Part shown: positions 1 through 8,358 of the stretch, piece by piece | Position numbering within the stretch: the stretch's first letter is position 1 | How the letters are laid out: each line of letters begins with the position of its first letter | From: a virus | DNA length: 64,000 nucleotides | Reading direction: 5' to 3' (one strand) | IMG/VR virus record: IMGVR_UViG_3300030117_007501 | Coordinates: 1 to 64,000 of that record | Translations under genes and position numbers: made by a program | The notes under the pieces: model-generated | Told to the model about the DNA's origin: nothing | The model's input: only the letters and a program-made list of their open reading frames with translations | Database searches by the model: none

Positions 1-19
1 TAAGCAATATTAGGAGAAA

Positions 20-1150
20 ATGGTGGCAAAAATAACCAAAATCAAGACTGGTAAAGTTTCGTTTGAGCAAATGAAGTCTCTTGTCAACAAGAGAGCAGGC
101 TCCACTGTTGCTTATAGTCTTAAAGAAGATAATCCAACCGAGGTAAAGGAGTGGATTCCAACTGGCTCACGCTGGCTGGATTCAATCACGTGTAAAGGTA
201 AGTTGGCAGGTATTCCAGTAGGGAAGATATCAGAAATTGCAGGATTGGAGTCGACTGGTAAGAGCTTTATGGCAGCTCAGGTAGCAGCGAATGCTCAAAA
301 GATGGGAATTGACGTTGTGTACTTTGATTCTGAATCTGCAATCGATCCAGACTTTTTGGAACGCGCTGGCTGTGATTTAGAAAGGCTTCTATATACACAG
401 GCTCAGTCTGTTGAATTCGTACTGGAAACCATCGAAGATTTGTTGTCGACTGGCAATAAACTTTTATTCATCTGGGACTCGCTGGCGTTAACGCCATCAG
501 TATCAGATATTGCAGGGGACTTCAATCCCAATGCGGAAGTTGGCAAGAAAGCAAGGATTTTGTCTAAAGGCATGTCTAAGTTGGTTGTGCCCATTGCTAA
601 TGCGGATGCGACATTGCTAGTTCTTAATCAGTTAAAAACTAACATTACTCGCTCACCCACTGAGGCGCTGACAACGCCTTATATGACGCCTGGCGGCAAG
701 TCTTTACCATATTCCTATTCTTTAAGAATTTGGCTGACTGGCAGAAAGGCAAAAGCGTCCTTTGTGAAGGATGAAAACGGGTTTCGCATCGGCTCAGAGG
801 TGAAGGCAAAGATTGAAAAATCTCGTTTCGGCACCGCTGGAAGAATGTGCAACTTTAAGATTTTGTGGGGAGATAGTGGAGAAATCGGAGTCCAAGATAA
901 GGAAAGCTGGTTTGACGCCATCCAGATATCGGAAAATCTTAAGCAATCGGGTGCCTGGTTCGCCCTCGTTCATGAAGACGGAACTGAAGAGAAGTTTCAA
1001 CGCAAAGGTTGGCTAAGTAAGTTGGAAGACGAGAGGTTTTCCAACAGAGTTTTGCAGATAATTGATGAAGACGTCATTAAGAAGTTTTCTGATAGAACTG
1101 GCAAGGCTTCTGACTTTTATGAAACTGAAGAAACTGAGGTTAAGGACTGA
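20..1150 (+). CDS. recA: RecA/UvsX-type recombinase
   Basis: RecA-fold strand-exchange ATPase that would coat single-stranded DNA and drive recombination-dependent replication and repair. Walker A GLESTGKS lies at residues 75-82, the Walker B strand ends in IWDS at 151-154, and an NQLK in the DNA-binding loop follows near 203, all in RecA order. At 376 residues it is slightly longer than bacterial RecA. The P-loop is closer to bacterial RecA than to T4 UvsX. An AGGAGAA ribosome site just before the ATG fixes the start. It leads a replication block (exonuclease, helicase, reductase) and ends in a strong hairpin terminator. Function is secure; the choice between the names RecA and UvsX is a judgement. 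Confidence 0.93.
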   Translation: MVAKITKIKTGKVSFEQMKSLVNKRAGSTVAYSLKEDNPTEVKEWIPTGSRWLDSITCKGKLAGIPVGKISEIAGLESTGKSFMAAQVAANAQKMGIDVVYFDSESAIDPDFLERAGCDLERLLYTQAQSVEFVLETIEDLLSTGNKLLFIWDSLALTPSVSDIAGDFNPNAEVGKKARILSKGMSKLVVPIANADATLLVLNQLKTNITRSPTEALTTPYMTPGGKSLPYSYSLRIWLTGRKAKASFVKDENGFRIGSEVKAKIEKSRFGTAGRMCNFKILWGDSGEIGVQDKESWFDAIQISENLKQSGAWFALVHEDGTEEKFQRKGWLSKLEDERFSNRVLQIIDEDVIKKFSDRTGKASDFYETEETEVKD

Positions 1151-1168
1151 TAATCCCGCTTAAAGTCC

Positions 1169-1197
1169 TTGACTTTTCCAGCCACCTCTGGTATTCT
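1169..1197 (+). promoter_or_regulatory. Sigma-70-like promoter inside a terminator hairpin
   Basis: TTGACT, 17-base spacer, TATTCT. The -10 lies in the loop of the hairpin terminator of recA, so reading through recA and starting the exonuclease transcript use the same bases. Confidence 0.6.
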
Positions 1198-1217
1198 GCC
1201 AGAGGTGGCTTTATTTT
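1180..1217 (+). terminator. Rho-independent terminator after recA
   Basis: Perfect 12-base-pair stem (AGCCACCTCTGG with its complement), 7-base loop, then TTATTTT. It closes the recA transcript. Confidence 0.85.
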
Positions 1218-1223
1218 AGGAGT

Positions 1224-2195
1224 ATGAATATGAGAGTAATGATAGTAGACGCATTGAATCAATTTTTGAGATCTTACATTGTTGATCCAAGCATGTCATC
1301 GAATGGACAGCCTATCGGTGGTTCAAAGGGGTTTCTCAAAATCCTCAATAAGTTGACAAGGGAAATTAAGCCAGATAAGATATTCGTCGTATGGGACGGA
1401 GAAGGCGGCTCGACGAGAAGAAAGGCTGTCAATAAGAACTATAAAGCTGGAAGAAAGCCTCTTCGTTTAAACCGTGATATTAGAAATATGACGGAACAAG
1501 AAGAGGAAGAAAACAAAACCTGGCAACAAGTCAGGGTGCTGGAGTATCTGAATCAAACACCAGTGATTCAGTTTTTAGAGCCTCGCGTAGAAGCGGACGA
1601 TGTTATTGCGGCAATTGTACAACACCCATCTATGCAGGAGCACCAAAAGGTGATTGTATCTTCCGACAAGGACTTTATTCAACTGTTGGATGACAAGACA
1701 GTCCTTTATCGCCCCACTCAGAAACAAGTTCTGAACAAGAATGCCGTTATCGAGGAATACGGGATTCATCCAACTAATTTTGCTTTAGCTAGGGCAATCG
1801 TCGGCGATTCGAGCGACAACCTTGCGGGACTTAAAGGTGTTGGCTTGGGTACGGTAGCAAAAAGGTTTCCCTTCTTGTCAGAGGATAAGACATATTTCTT
1901 GAATGACTTGGTTGAGAGCTGCCAAGAGCAAGAGTCACCCCTAAAGGTGCATCACTCTATTGTGGCAGAGCAAAAACTAATCGAACAAAACTATAAGCTT
2001 ATGCAGCTTTATTCTCCTTCTCTGCCGGTGCAAACGCACAACAAAATTAGAGAAGTGATGGAAGAGTTTGAACCAGAGTTCAATAAGAGTGGTTTAAGAG
2101 CGGAAATGCACAAGGATGGTATCGGAGAGGTATCTCTGAATGACTTGTTCGTGGCATTTAATAGATTTGTTTCAGATTTTAAAAAAAACACTTGA
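1224..2195 (+). CDS. 5'-3' exonuclease / flap endonuclease (T4 RNase H-like)
   Basis: FEN/PIN-type nuclease that would remove RNA primers and 5' flaps on the lagging strand. Metal-binding acidic residues appear in family order: VDA (D9), VWDG (D58), EADD (123-126), SSDKD (147-150) and GDSSDN (194-199), the last followed by the glycine-rich helix-three-turn-helix (GLKGVG). The 323 residues match T4 RNase H. TTTAGGAG lies just before the ATG; a second ATG two codons later is possible. It sits between recombinase and helicase, as expected for a replication module. Family assignment is firm; whether it replaces Pol I 5' nuclease fully is inference. Confidence 0.92.
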   Translation: MNMRVMIVDALNQFLRSYIVDPSMSSNGQPIGGSKGFLKILNKLTREIKPDKIFVVWDGEGGSTRRKAVNKNYKAGRKPLRLNRDIRNMTEQEEEENKTWQQVRVLEYLNQTPVIQFLEPRVEADDVIAAIVQHPSMQEHQKVIVSSDKDFIQLLDDKTVLYRPTQKQVLNKNAVIEEYGIHPTNFALARAIVGDSSDNLAGLKGVGLGTVAKRFPFLSEDKTYFLNDLVESCQEQESPLKVHHSIVAEQKLIEQNYKLMQLYSPSLPVQTHNKIREVMEEFEPEFNKSGLRAEMHKDGIGEVSLNDLFVAFNRFVSDFKKNT

Positions 2196-2220
2196 ATTGT
2201 TCTGCAATCTAGGTTAGAAT
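2192..2220 (+). promoter_or_regulatory. Sigma-70-like promoter before dnaB
   Basis: TTGAAT, 17-base spacer, TAGAAT. The -35 overlaps the last codons and stop of the exonuclease gene. Confidence 0.65.
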
Positions 2221-2244
2221 AAGATATTCAATTAAGGAAAAATC

Positions 2245-3618
2245 ATGAAGAATGAGCGGGAAGACTTCTCCAGATTTGGAAAGTCATTTCAAGAGGACTT
2301 GTGTCAGTTGATGCTGACAGATCGCCCTTTTGCAGATCAGATGTTTGAGGTGTTTGACACAAATTTTTTAGAGCTTAAATACCTCCGGACATTTGTGGAA
2401 CTCATTCGAAACTATAGGAACAAATATAACGTTCAGCCAACGCAAAAGATAATGTTGTCTCTTTTGCGCACTGAGCTTAAAGAAGAGCCTGAGCCAATTC
2501 GAATCCGTATTCGAGATTATTACACTAGGGTTATTTCGACTCGCCTGGAAGTCGAGGGCTCTGAGTACATCAAGGACCAGGCTCTTGATTTCTGCAGAAA
2601 GCAGAAGCTTAAAGAGGCAATGATTAAGTCGGTTAGTCTTATAAAGCGCTCCTCTTTTGAGGAGATAAGCAAGGTAATTAATGACGCCATTAAGCTTGGG
2701 AGTGACAATAACTTCGGGTATGACTACTTTTTAGATTTCGAGAAACGTTTCGAATTAAAGGTAAGAAATCCAGTTTCTTTTGGCTGGAAAGAGATGGATG
2801 ACATCACTAAGGGTGGACTAGGAAAGGGTGAGTTGGGTGTTGTCATTGCTCCAACTGGCGCCGGAAAGAGTATGGTTCTTGTTCATTTGGGGGCGCAAGC
2901 CCTCAAGCAAGGAAAGAATGTTATTCACTATACTTTAGAGCTGGCTGACACGGTTGTTGCGAACAGGTACGATAGTGCCATCACGGGAATAGGGCTTTCG
3001 GACTTGAGAGCGTTTAAGGAGAAGGTATACGAAGAGATACAAGACATCGAGGGAAAACTGATAGTGAAGGAGTATCCCACACGCTCAGCATCCATTCAAA
3101 CAATAAAAAATCATCTAGAAAAAATGAAGCTTAGAGGCTTTGAGCCGGACATGATAATCGTTGATTACGGAGACTTAATAAAACCAGCTTCTTCGTCGAA
3201 AGATGAGAAAAGACATCAGTTGGAAACTATTTATGAAGAGTTACGAGGTTTAGCGCAGATTTATGAGTGCCCCATTTGGACAGCTTCCCAAACCAATCGT
3301 TCCGGACTTAACGCCGAAGTTATAACTATGGAATCAATCTCCGAAGCATTTAATAAATGCTTCGTTGCTGATTTTATATTTACTGTTTCTAGAACGATAA
3401 AGGATAAGGGCACTAACGGTGGTAGGATTTTTGTAGCAAAAAATAGAAATGGTCCAGATGGAATTATACATCCAATATTTATGGACACTAGTAACGTAAA
3501 AATTAAGGTTTTACCACCTACAGACGAGACAGTGAACGACATTGTTGAAAAAGCTGCTAAACACCAGATGGAATTGTTAAAAGAAAAATATAAGGACTTT
3601 AAGAAGGGAGGAACGTGA
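2245..3618 (+). CDS. dnaB: Replicative DNA helicase, DnaB family
   Basis: RecA-fold hexameric helicase that would unwind DNA at the phage fork. A helical N-terminal domain (about 1-170) precedes the motor domain with Walker A APTGAGKS (202-209), a Walker B strand ending VDYGD (306-310), and a C-terminal ASQTNRSG segment typical of the gp41/DnaB family. The 457 residues match both families. AAGGAAAAATC precedes the ATG. It is 4 bases from the reductase gene and shares its transcript. No separate primase or helicase loader is visible in this window. Confidence 0.93.
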   Translation: MKNEREDFSRFGKSFQEDLCQLMLTDRPFADQMFEVFDTNFLELKYLRTFVELIRNYRNKYNVQPTQKIMLSLLRTELKEEPEPIRIRIRDYYTRVISTRLEVEGSEYIKDQALDFCRKQKLKEAMIKSVSLIKRSSFEEISKVINDAIKLGSDNNFGYDYFLDFEKRFELKVRNPVSFGWKEMDDITKGGLGKGELGVVIAPTGAGKSMVLVHLGAQALKQGKNVIHYTLELADTVVANRYDSAITGIGLSDLRAFKEKVYEEIQDIEGKLIVKEYPTRSASIQTIKNHLEKMKLRGFEPDMIIVDYGDLIKPASSSKDEKRHQLETIYEELRGLAQIYECPIWTASQTNRSGLNAEVITMESISEAFNKCFVADFIFTVSRTIKDKGTNGGRIFVAKNRNGPDGIIHPIFMDTSNVKIKVLPPTDETVNDIVEKAAKHQMELLKEKYKDFKKGGT

Positions 3619-3622
3619 GAAA

Positions 3623-5491
3623 ATGAAAGAACTATCTAATGAAATATTATCCGACATTACCGTGCACATGAAGTATGCAAGGTTTTTGCCTGCAGAGAAT
3701 AGAAGAGAAACTTGGAACGAGCTGGTGACTAGAAACATGAATATGCACCTGAAAAAGTATCCAGGGTTAGAACTACAGATTCGCAAGGCATACAAGTTGG
3801 TATATGATAAGAAAGTTCTTCCTTCCATGCGTTCGATGCAATTTGGTGGAAAGCCGATTGAAATTAATCCATCTCGAATTTTTAATTGCGCCTTTGTTGC
3901 TCTCGACGACTATAGGGCATTTAGCGAGTCGATGTTTTTGCTTCTCGGCGGCACAGGGGTTGGTTTTTCAGTTCAGAGGCACCACGTTGAAAAGCTGCCG
4001 GAAATAAGAAAGCCCACTTCAAGCAGAACCTACAGGTACCTCATTCAGGACAGTATTGAGGGCTGGGCAGACGCTGTTAAAGTGTTGATGGAAACTTACT
4101 ATGGATATCGCAATAGTCATATTCGGTTCGATTACGGAGACATCAGACAAAAGGGCGAAAGATTAGTTACTTCCGGAGGAAAGGCTCCTGGCCCTCAGCC
4201 GCTCAAAGAGTGTCTCCTAAAAATCAAAGGCATTCTGGAAAGCAAAGAAGACGGACAACAGCTTGAGACTATTGAAGCTCATGACATCATGTGCCATATC
4301 GCCGACGCTGTACTGGCGGGAGGAATTCGCAGAGCGGCAATGATTTCGCTTTTCTCAGCTGATGATAGTGAGATGATATCTGCAAAAACCGGTAGTTGGT
4401 GGGAGAAGAATCCACAAAGAGGCAGAGCAAACAATTCTGTAGTCATAATGAGACATAGGATAACGAAGGACACTTTTCTAGAGTTGTGGGAGAGGATACG
4501 TGCCTCTGGAGCCGGTGAACCAGGGTTTTCGTTCACTAACGACAAAGAACGAGGATTTAACCCGTGTCATGAAATTTCCTTAAGATCTTGTCAGTTTTGC
4601 AACTTGACGGAGATTAACGTTAGCGATATAGAAGATCAGAAGGACTTTGAAGAACGTGCACGTGTTGCTTCTTTTATAGGGACTTTGCAGGCAGGTTATA
4701 CGGACTTTCACTATTTGCGACCAGTTTGGCAAACAAACACGGACAAGGACGCACTTTTGGGAGTTAGCATGACTGGTATTGCCTCCGGTACGGTGTTGGA
4801 GCTTGACATGAAGGCTGCAGCAGCAATAGTAAAGAAGGAGAACGCTAGGGTGGCAGAGCTTATTGATATCTCACCAGCCGCGAGAACTACGTGCGTTAAG
4901 CCTGCAGGTACGACTTCTTTGGTGCTTGGTACATCGAGCGGAATTCACGCCTGGCATAACGACTATTATGTTAGAAGAATCAGAGTAGGGAAGAATGAGC
5001 CGATATATTCGTTTTTGGCTAAAAGCCATCCGGAACTAGTAGAAGACGAATATTTTCGTCCACACGATACGGCAGTGATTTCAGTCCCCCAAAAAGCGCC
5101 GGAGGGAGCTATCCTGAGAACAGAGTCTGCATTGCAGTTGCTGAAGAGGGTGAAGCACGTCACGGAGAATTGGGTTTTTCCCGGCGGCGGAAAGGGCCCA
5201 AACAACCATAATGTTTCTGCAACAATATCTCTCAAGGATTCTGAGTGGACAGACGTAGGCGAATGGATGTGGGAAAACAGAGAATCTTACACGGGACTTT
5301 CGGTACTTCCGTACGATGGTGGAAGCTATAAGCAGGCACCATTTGAGGACTGCTCCAGAGAGAGGTATGAGGCTCTTATGTCTTCGTTAAAAAACGTAGA
5401 TCTAACGAAGGTTTCAGAGTCGGAAGATAATACTGATTTGACTGGCGAAGCAGCTTGTGCTGGTGGAAGTTGTGAAATAAAGTTTCTATAG
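3623..5491 (+). CDS. nrdJ: Class II (B12-dependent) ribonucleotide reductase
   Basis: Monomeric adenosylcobalamin-dependent reductase that makes deoxyribonucleotides without oxygen or a separate radical subunit. The active-site loop reads NPCHE with C315 and E317, followed by the CNLTE segment, and a C-terminal cysteine pair (C612, C617) would be re-reduced by a thioredoxin-like partner. The layout and the 622 residues fit the Lactobacillus-type triphosphate reductase (RTPR). GGGAGG lies upstream of the ATG. It needs cobalamin from the host, which constrains host choice. A glutaredoxin gene at 27311 could supply electrons; that link is inference. Confidence 0.93.
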   Translation: MKELSNEILSDITVHMKYARFLPAENRRETWNELVTRNMNMHLKKYPGLELQIRKAYKLVYDKKVLPSMRSMQFGGKPIEINPSRIFNCAFVALDDYRAFSESMFLLLGGTGVGFSVQRHHVEKLPEIRKPTSSRTYRYLIQDSIEGWADAVKVLMETYYGYRNSHIRFDYGDIRQKGERLVTSGGKAPGPQPLKECLLKIKGILESKEDGQQLETIEAHDIMCHIADAVLAGGIRRAAMISLFSADDSEMISAKTGSWWEKNPQRGRANNSVVIMRHRITKDTFLELWERIRASGAGEPGFSFTNDKERGFNPCHEISLRSCQFCNLTEINVSDIEDQKDFEERARVASFIGTLQAGYTDFHYLRPVWQTNTDKDALLGVSMTGIASGTVLELDMKAAAAIVKKENARVAELIDISPAARTTCVKPAGTTSLVLGTSSGIHAWHNDYYVRRIRVGKNEPIYSFLAKSHPELVEDEYFRPHDTAVISVPQKAPEGAILRTESALQLLKRVKHVTENWVFPGGGKGPNNHNVSATISLKDSEWTDVGEWMWENRESYTGLSVLPYDGGSYKQAPFEDCSRERYEALMSSLKNVDLTKVSESEDNTDLTGEAACAGGSCEIKFL

Positions 5492-5492
5492 A

Positions 5493-5505
5493 GGTAGTTA
5501 TAGTA
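5493..5505 (+). promoter_or_regulatory. Possible late-type box (GGTAGTTATAGTA)
   Basis: A variant of the ACTANTTA box found before other genes with capsid-targeting-like starts. It abuts the next ATG, which would leave almost no leader, so this copy is weak. Confidence 0.3.
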
Positions 5506-6056
5506 TGAAGAGAATATACAGGGAATGGAAGAAGTATTTGCTCAAGGAAGAGCTGGAGAAATACGTTGAAGGTGGAATGATAGAGTTGTTTCGTTTTTCA
5601 GCTCGAGATATGGACAAGATCCCTCTAGATCCAGAAAAGTTTCGAAGTGCTCGCATGTCTTATAGCAAGAATGATTACAATGTTTCTTCTTTCCCTAGAG
5701 TTTTCTTCTATTTGGATCCCTCACATCTGGAAACAGTCGTAGCAGGAGCTAAAAAAAACCTCTATTCTGTCAAAGTGTCGGCTTCTGACATATATGACTT
5801 AGTAGAGGATCCAGAAGACTTGTTGCACAAGTCGAAAAAGGCTTCGGGCATGGTAGTGCCTAATTTGGATAAAGTGTTGAAGTCCCTAGCTAAAGAAGAC
5901 AAGCCAGGGCTTTATCCAGAGTATTTCACCCCTATAAGGGATGAGGACGCACAAAGATATAAAGGTGTCTATTACCGAATAAACCAAGGAACAAAAGATA
6001 TTGTTATCTGGTTTGATAAAATAGAAGCAACAAGAGTAGAAAGAGAAGAAATATGA
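5505..6056 (+). CDS. Unknown protein with capsid-targeting-like N-terminus
   Basis: Not recognised beyond its start. The 183-residue protein opens with MKRIYREWKKYLLKEE, fitting a W-x-x-(F/Y)-L-x-E pattern shared with late-block genes at 61516, 62345 and 63021. In T4 the similar short leader of internal proteins directs them into the prohead and is cut after (L/I)-x-E; here LKE is the candidate site. The rest is soluble and mixed, with no catalytic motif I can name. It sits between the reductase and a small KVGD-family gene (ATGA overlap), away from the late block, and a late-type box abuts its ATG. Confidence 0.75.
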   Translation: MKRIYREWKKYLLKEELEKYVEGGMIELFRFSARDMDKIPLDPEKFRSARMSYSKNDYNVSSFPRVFFYLDPSHLETVVAGAKKNLYSVKVSASDIYDLVEDPEDLLHKSKKASGMVVPNLDKVLKSLAKEDKPGLYPEYFTPIRDEDAQRYKGVYYRINQGTKDIVIWFDKIEATRVEREEI

Positions 6057-6352
6057 AAATTGGTGATGTAGTATATAATGAGTGGCACGGAATTAGAAGA
6101 TATGGTGTTGTGCAGTCGCTGAGCGTTAAGGAAGAGGGCTTGAATGTTCCTTGGGCATACGCTAGAGTTAAGTGGTTTGATGATGAACCTTACGAGAAGG
6201 TTGTGGAGAACACGAACCTCTTGAGGAATGACGGCACAGATATCTATAAAGACGAGTATAGAATTGATAAAATAACTAATATCAATTTGGATAGAGAGGT
6301 GTCGACATTGACTAAGATTAAGGAATATATTGAGCTGGAGGAGCTATATTAA
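6053..6352 (+). CDS. KVGD-family small protein
   Basis: First of about 30 window proteins I group as the KVGD family: a start of the form (K/E/R)-(V/I)-G-D-(L/V/M)-V, then a short strand-rich body with a central G-(V/I)-(V/I) strand. Here MKIGDVV is followed by RYGVVQSL and a charged tail, 99 residues. An SH3-like barrel is inferred, not shown. The ATG overlaps the stop of the gene before (ATGA). It stands alone rather than in an array. Function unknown. Confidence 0.7.
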   Translation: MKIGDVVYNEWHGIRRYGVVQSLSVKEEGLNVPWAYARVKWFDDEPYEKVVENTNLLRNDGTDIYKDEYRIDKITNINLDREVSTLTKIKEYIELEELY

Positions 6353-6353
6353 G

Positions 6354-6980
6354 ATGATGGAAGAAGTTATAGGAATATGGAGAAAATTTATTTCTGAGTC
6401 TTCTTTGTCTAGAGTTCACAGGCACATGGAACAGCGTGAAACAGCAGTGATAACAGCGTTCCGAGGAGACATACAGGATTCCAGCAAGTGCACAGAGCGC
6501 GCCGACACTCCTTCTGAGGGAGATGATAATCTTTCTAGAAATAGAGACTTAAAGGCGGCATTGTTATCTCTCGGTTACGGAGTCACGAAGGCAAAGGGCT
6601 CTTATATAGAGAACTTCAATACACCTGAAGCTTTCGAAGTTAGCGAAGACAGCATGTTTGTGGTGAACCTCGAAGATGATCCAAGCTTTGTCGATTCTAT
6701 AACTACTTTGGGTGAGAAATATTGTCAGGATTCTGTACTAATAATACCGAAGGGCGCCGAAGGCGCCTATCTGATGGGAACCAACAATTCTGAGTTTCCT
6801 GGGTATGGAAACAAGATAGAAGTCGGCGAGAGAGATTTCGGAAGAGAAAAAGAGTTTATGACCAAGGTTAGAAACCGCCCCTTCACGTTCGGAGAAGGGC
6901 TCGAAACTTATAAGAAGCTTTCTAGAAATGAGAGGATGGCAGTTAAGGCAATTGCCAAGAAAGTTTTAAAAAACACTTGA
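6354..6980 (+). CDS. DUF3293-like protein with capsid-targeting-like N-terminus
   Basis: The 208-residue protein starts MMEEVIGIWRKFISE, again W-x-K-F-x-x-E, and then has an ITAFRGD segment and an NRDLKAALLSLGYG segment that resemble small DUF3293-type phage proteins; function of that family is unknown to me. An upstream TTG would give eight more residues, but GGAGGAG about 11 bases before the ATG chosen supports it. It closes the first operon; its stop overlaps the next promoter. The leader suggests capsid entry (inference). Confidence 0.7.
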   Translation: MMEEVIGIWRKFISESSLSRVHRHMEQRETAVITAFRGDIQDSSKCTERADTPSEGDDNLSRNRDLKAALLSLGYGVTKAKGSYIENFNTPEAFEVSEDSMFVVNLEDDPSFVDSITTLGEKYCQDSVLIIPKGAEGAYLMGTNNSEFPGYGNKIEVGERDFGREKEFMTKVRNRPFTFGEGLETYKKLSRNERMAVKAIAKKVLKNT

Positions 6981-7005
6981 TTTTTATATAAATTAGTGTT
7001 AATAT
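6977..7005 (+). promoter_or_regulatory. Sigma-70-like promoter before groES operon
   Basis: TTGATT, 17-base spacer, TAATAT. Overlaps the preceding stop codon. Confidence 0.65.
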
Positions 7006-7041
7006 AATATTACAAAACAAAACAACTAAAGGAGTTTTAAC

Positions 7042-7335
7042 ATGGGTGCGAATTTGTCTATTGTGAGCAACAGCGATACAACCACTATGAGCGTGGAGCA
7101 AAAGGAGACTCACATCACGAGCTATATTAAGAATATGGCTGCAATTGAGGATGCTATGGAGCCGTACAAGGAGTCTAAGAGAGATCTTAAGACTAATTTT
7201 ATTGAAAATGGTTGGCTCACCAAGGAAGAGATTTCAATGGCTGTAAAAGCATACAGAATGATGAAAAGCAATACTGACATTGAGCAGCTGCTGGATTTTT
7301 ACCAGCACGTCAAGAAGACTATCGAGGTGAAGTGA
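7042..7335 (+). CDS. Small conserved-looking protein before groES
   Basis: 97 residues, soluble, helical and charged, no motif recognised. AAGGAG sits 8 bases before the ATG, and its stop overlaps the groES start (TGATG), so the two are translated together. It is the first gene of the groES-thyX-lipoprotein transcript. Confidence 0.7.
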   Translation: MGANLSIVSNSDTTTMSVEQKETHITSYIKNMAAIEDAMEPYKESKRDLKTNFIENGWLTKEEISMAVKAYRMMKSNTDIEQLLDFYQHVKKTIEVK

Positions 7336-7655
7336 TGATTCCTCCCTCTCTTAAGCCTGTTAATCGTCATTTGTTGATTGTTCCTCACTTTAAGGGAGAG
7401 GAACCGAATGAGAGCGGCATTCTTCTTCCTGAAGACTACAAGCCACAAGAAGAAAGGTACATTGTCGCAACTGTGGTTGATGTGGCACCAGATTGCGCTG
7501 AGCCATTTCAGAAGTTGCGGAGAGGCACCTTTTCTGACAAGACTGTTGTTGTCGATAAGTCAATGATTGAAGAGGTGAACGTAAAGGATAAGACTAATCA
7601 CCTTATCTTGGAGAATTATGTTGTAGGGCTATTGCGAGGATTAAATGAGGATTGA
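7335..7655 (+). CDS. groES: GroES-like co-chaperonin
   Basis: Lid of the chaperonin folding chamber. The N-terminal PVNRHLLIVP strand, the mobile-loop region NESGILLPED (about 26-35) and the following VATVVDVAPD strand match the GroES fold in order; 106 residues is close to the usual 97 and to T4 gp31. ATG chosen over a GTG one codon upstream because it overlaps the preceding stop. The partner groEL lies 17 kb downstream under its own promoter, an unusual separation. Confidence 0.82.
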   Translation: MIPPSLKPVNRHLLIVPHFKGEEPNESGILLPEDYKPQEERYIVATVVDVAPDCAEPFQKLRRGTFSDKTVVVDKSMIEEVNVKDKTNHLILENYVVGLLRGLNED

Positions 7656-8358
7656 ATTGTTCGATGACGGCATCGGAGCCGTCGAGTATGTGTCTCACAT
7701 GGGCAGCGATTTAACTGTTGTTAACGCTGCTAGGGTTTCGTTTGGAGCTAACAAAGAGGAGTTGGACGAAAAGGATGTAAAGCTTATTAAGTATCTTATA
7801 AAGCACAACCACACTAGTCCGTTCGAGCACTGTAGTTTAACAATGAGGTTTACAGTGCCTCTCTTCATAAGAAGTCAGCACCACCGTCATCGAACTTGGG
7901 CATATAATGAGATTAGCAGGAGATATACTTCTGTTGATATGGAATTCTATGAACCAAGCGAGTTTAGAACTCAGCATAAGTCTAACAGACAAGCCAGTAA
8001 CGACGAGCTGATTAATCCTAATATCAGCCAAGTGGGTGGAAATAGGATATATCCATCGAGTGCTTATTATGCGTCAGAAGCGATAAAAAACCATCATACT
8101 AATAGCTTAAAGCTTTATGAGTCTCTTATCGGTTCTGGCGTATGTAGAGAGCAAGCAAGAGGAGTCCTTCCTCAAAATCTGTATACTCAGTATTATGGAA
8201 CTGTCAATCTTCACAATTTGTTGAAGTTCATTGGGCTACGCGTCCACAAGGGCGCTCAGTGGGAAATTCAGAAAGTTGCGCTCGCCTGCCTAGACATCGC
8301 GGGAAATTTTTTCCCAGAAGCTGTAGAGGCATATAGGGAAACATACACGGAGAAATAA
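7645..8358 (+). CDS. thyX: Flavin-dependent thymidylate synthase
   Basis: Makes dTMP from dUMP with FAD and methylene-folate. The ThyX signature RHR-x7-S is intact (R81-S91, within RHRTWAYNEIS). The 237 residues match the family. It overlaps groES by 11 bases and the lipoprotein by one (TAATG). Together with dUTPase and ribonucleotide reductase it gives the phage an independent thymidine supply. Confidence 0.95.
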   Translation: MRIELFDDGIGAVEYVSHMGSDLTVVNAARVSFGANKEELDEKDVKLIKYLIKHNHTSPFEHCSLTMRFTVPLFIRSQHHRHRTWAYNEISRRYTSVDMEFYEPSEFRTQHKSNRQASNDELINPNISQVGGNRIYPSSAYYASEAIKNHHTNSLKLYESLIGSGVCREQARGVLPQNLYTQYYGTVNLHNLLKFIGLRVHKGAQWEIQKVALACLDIAGNFFPEAVEAYRETYTEK

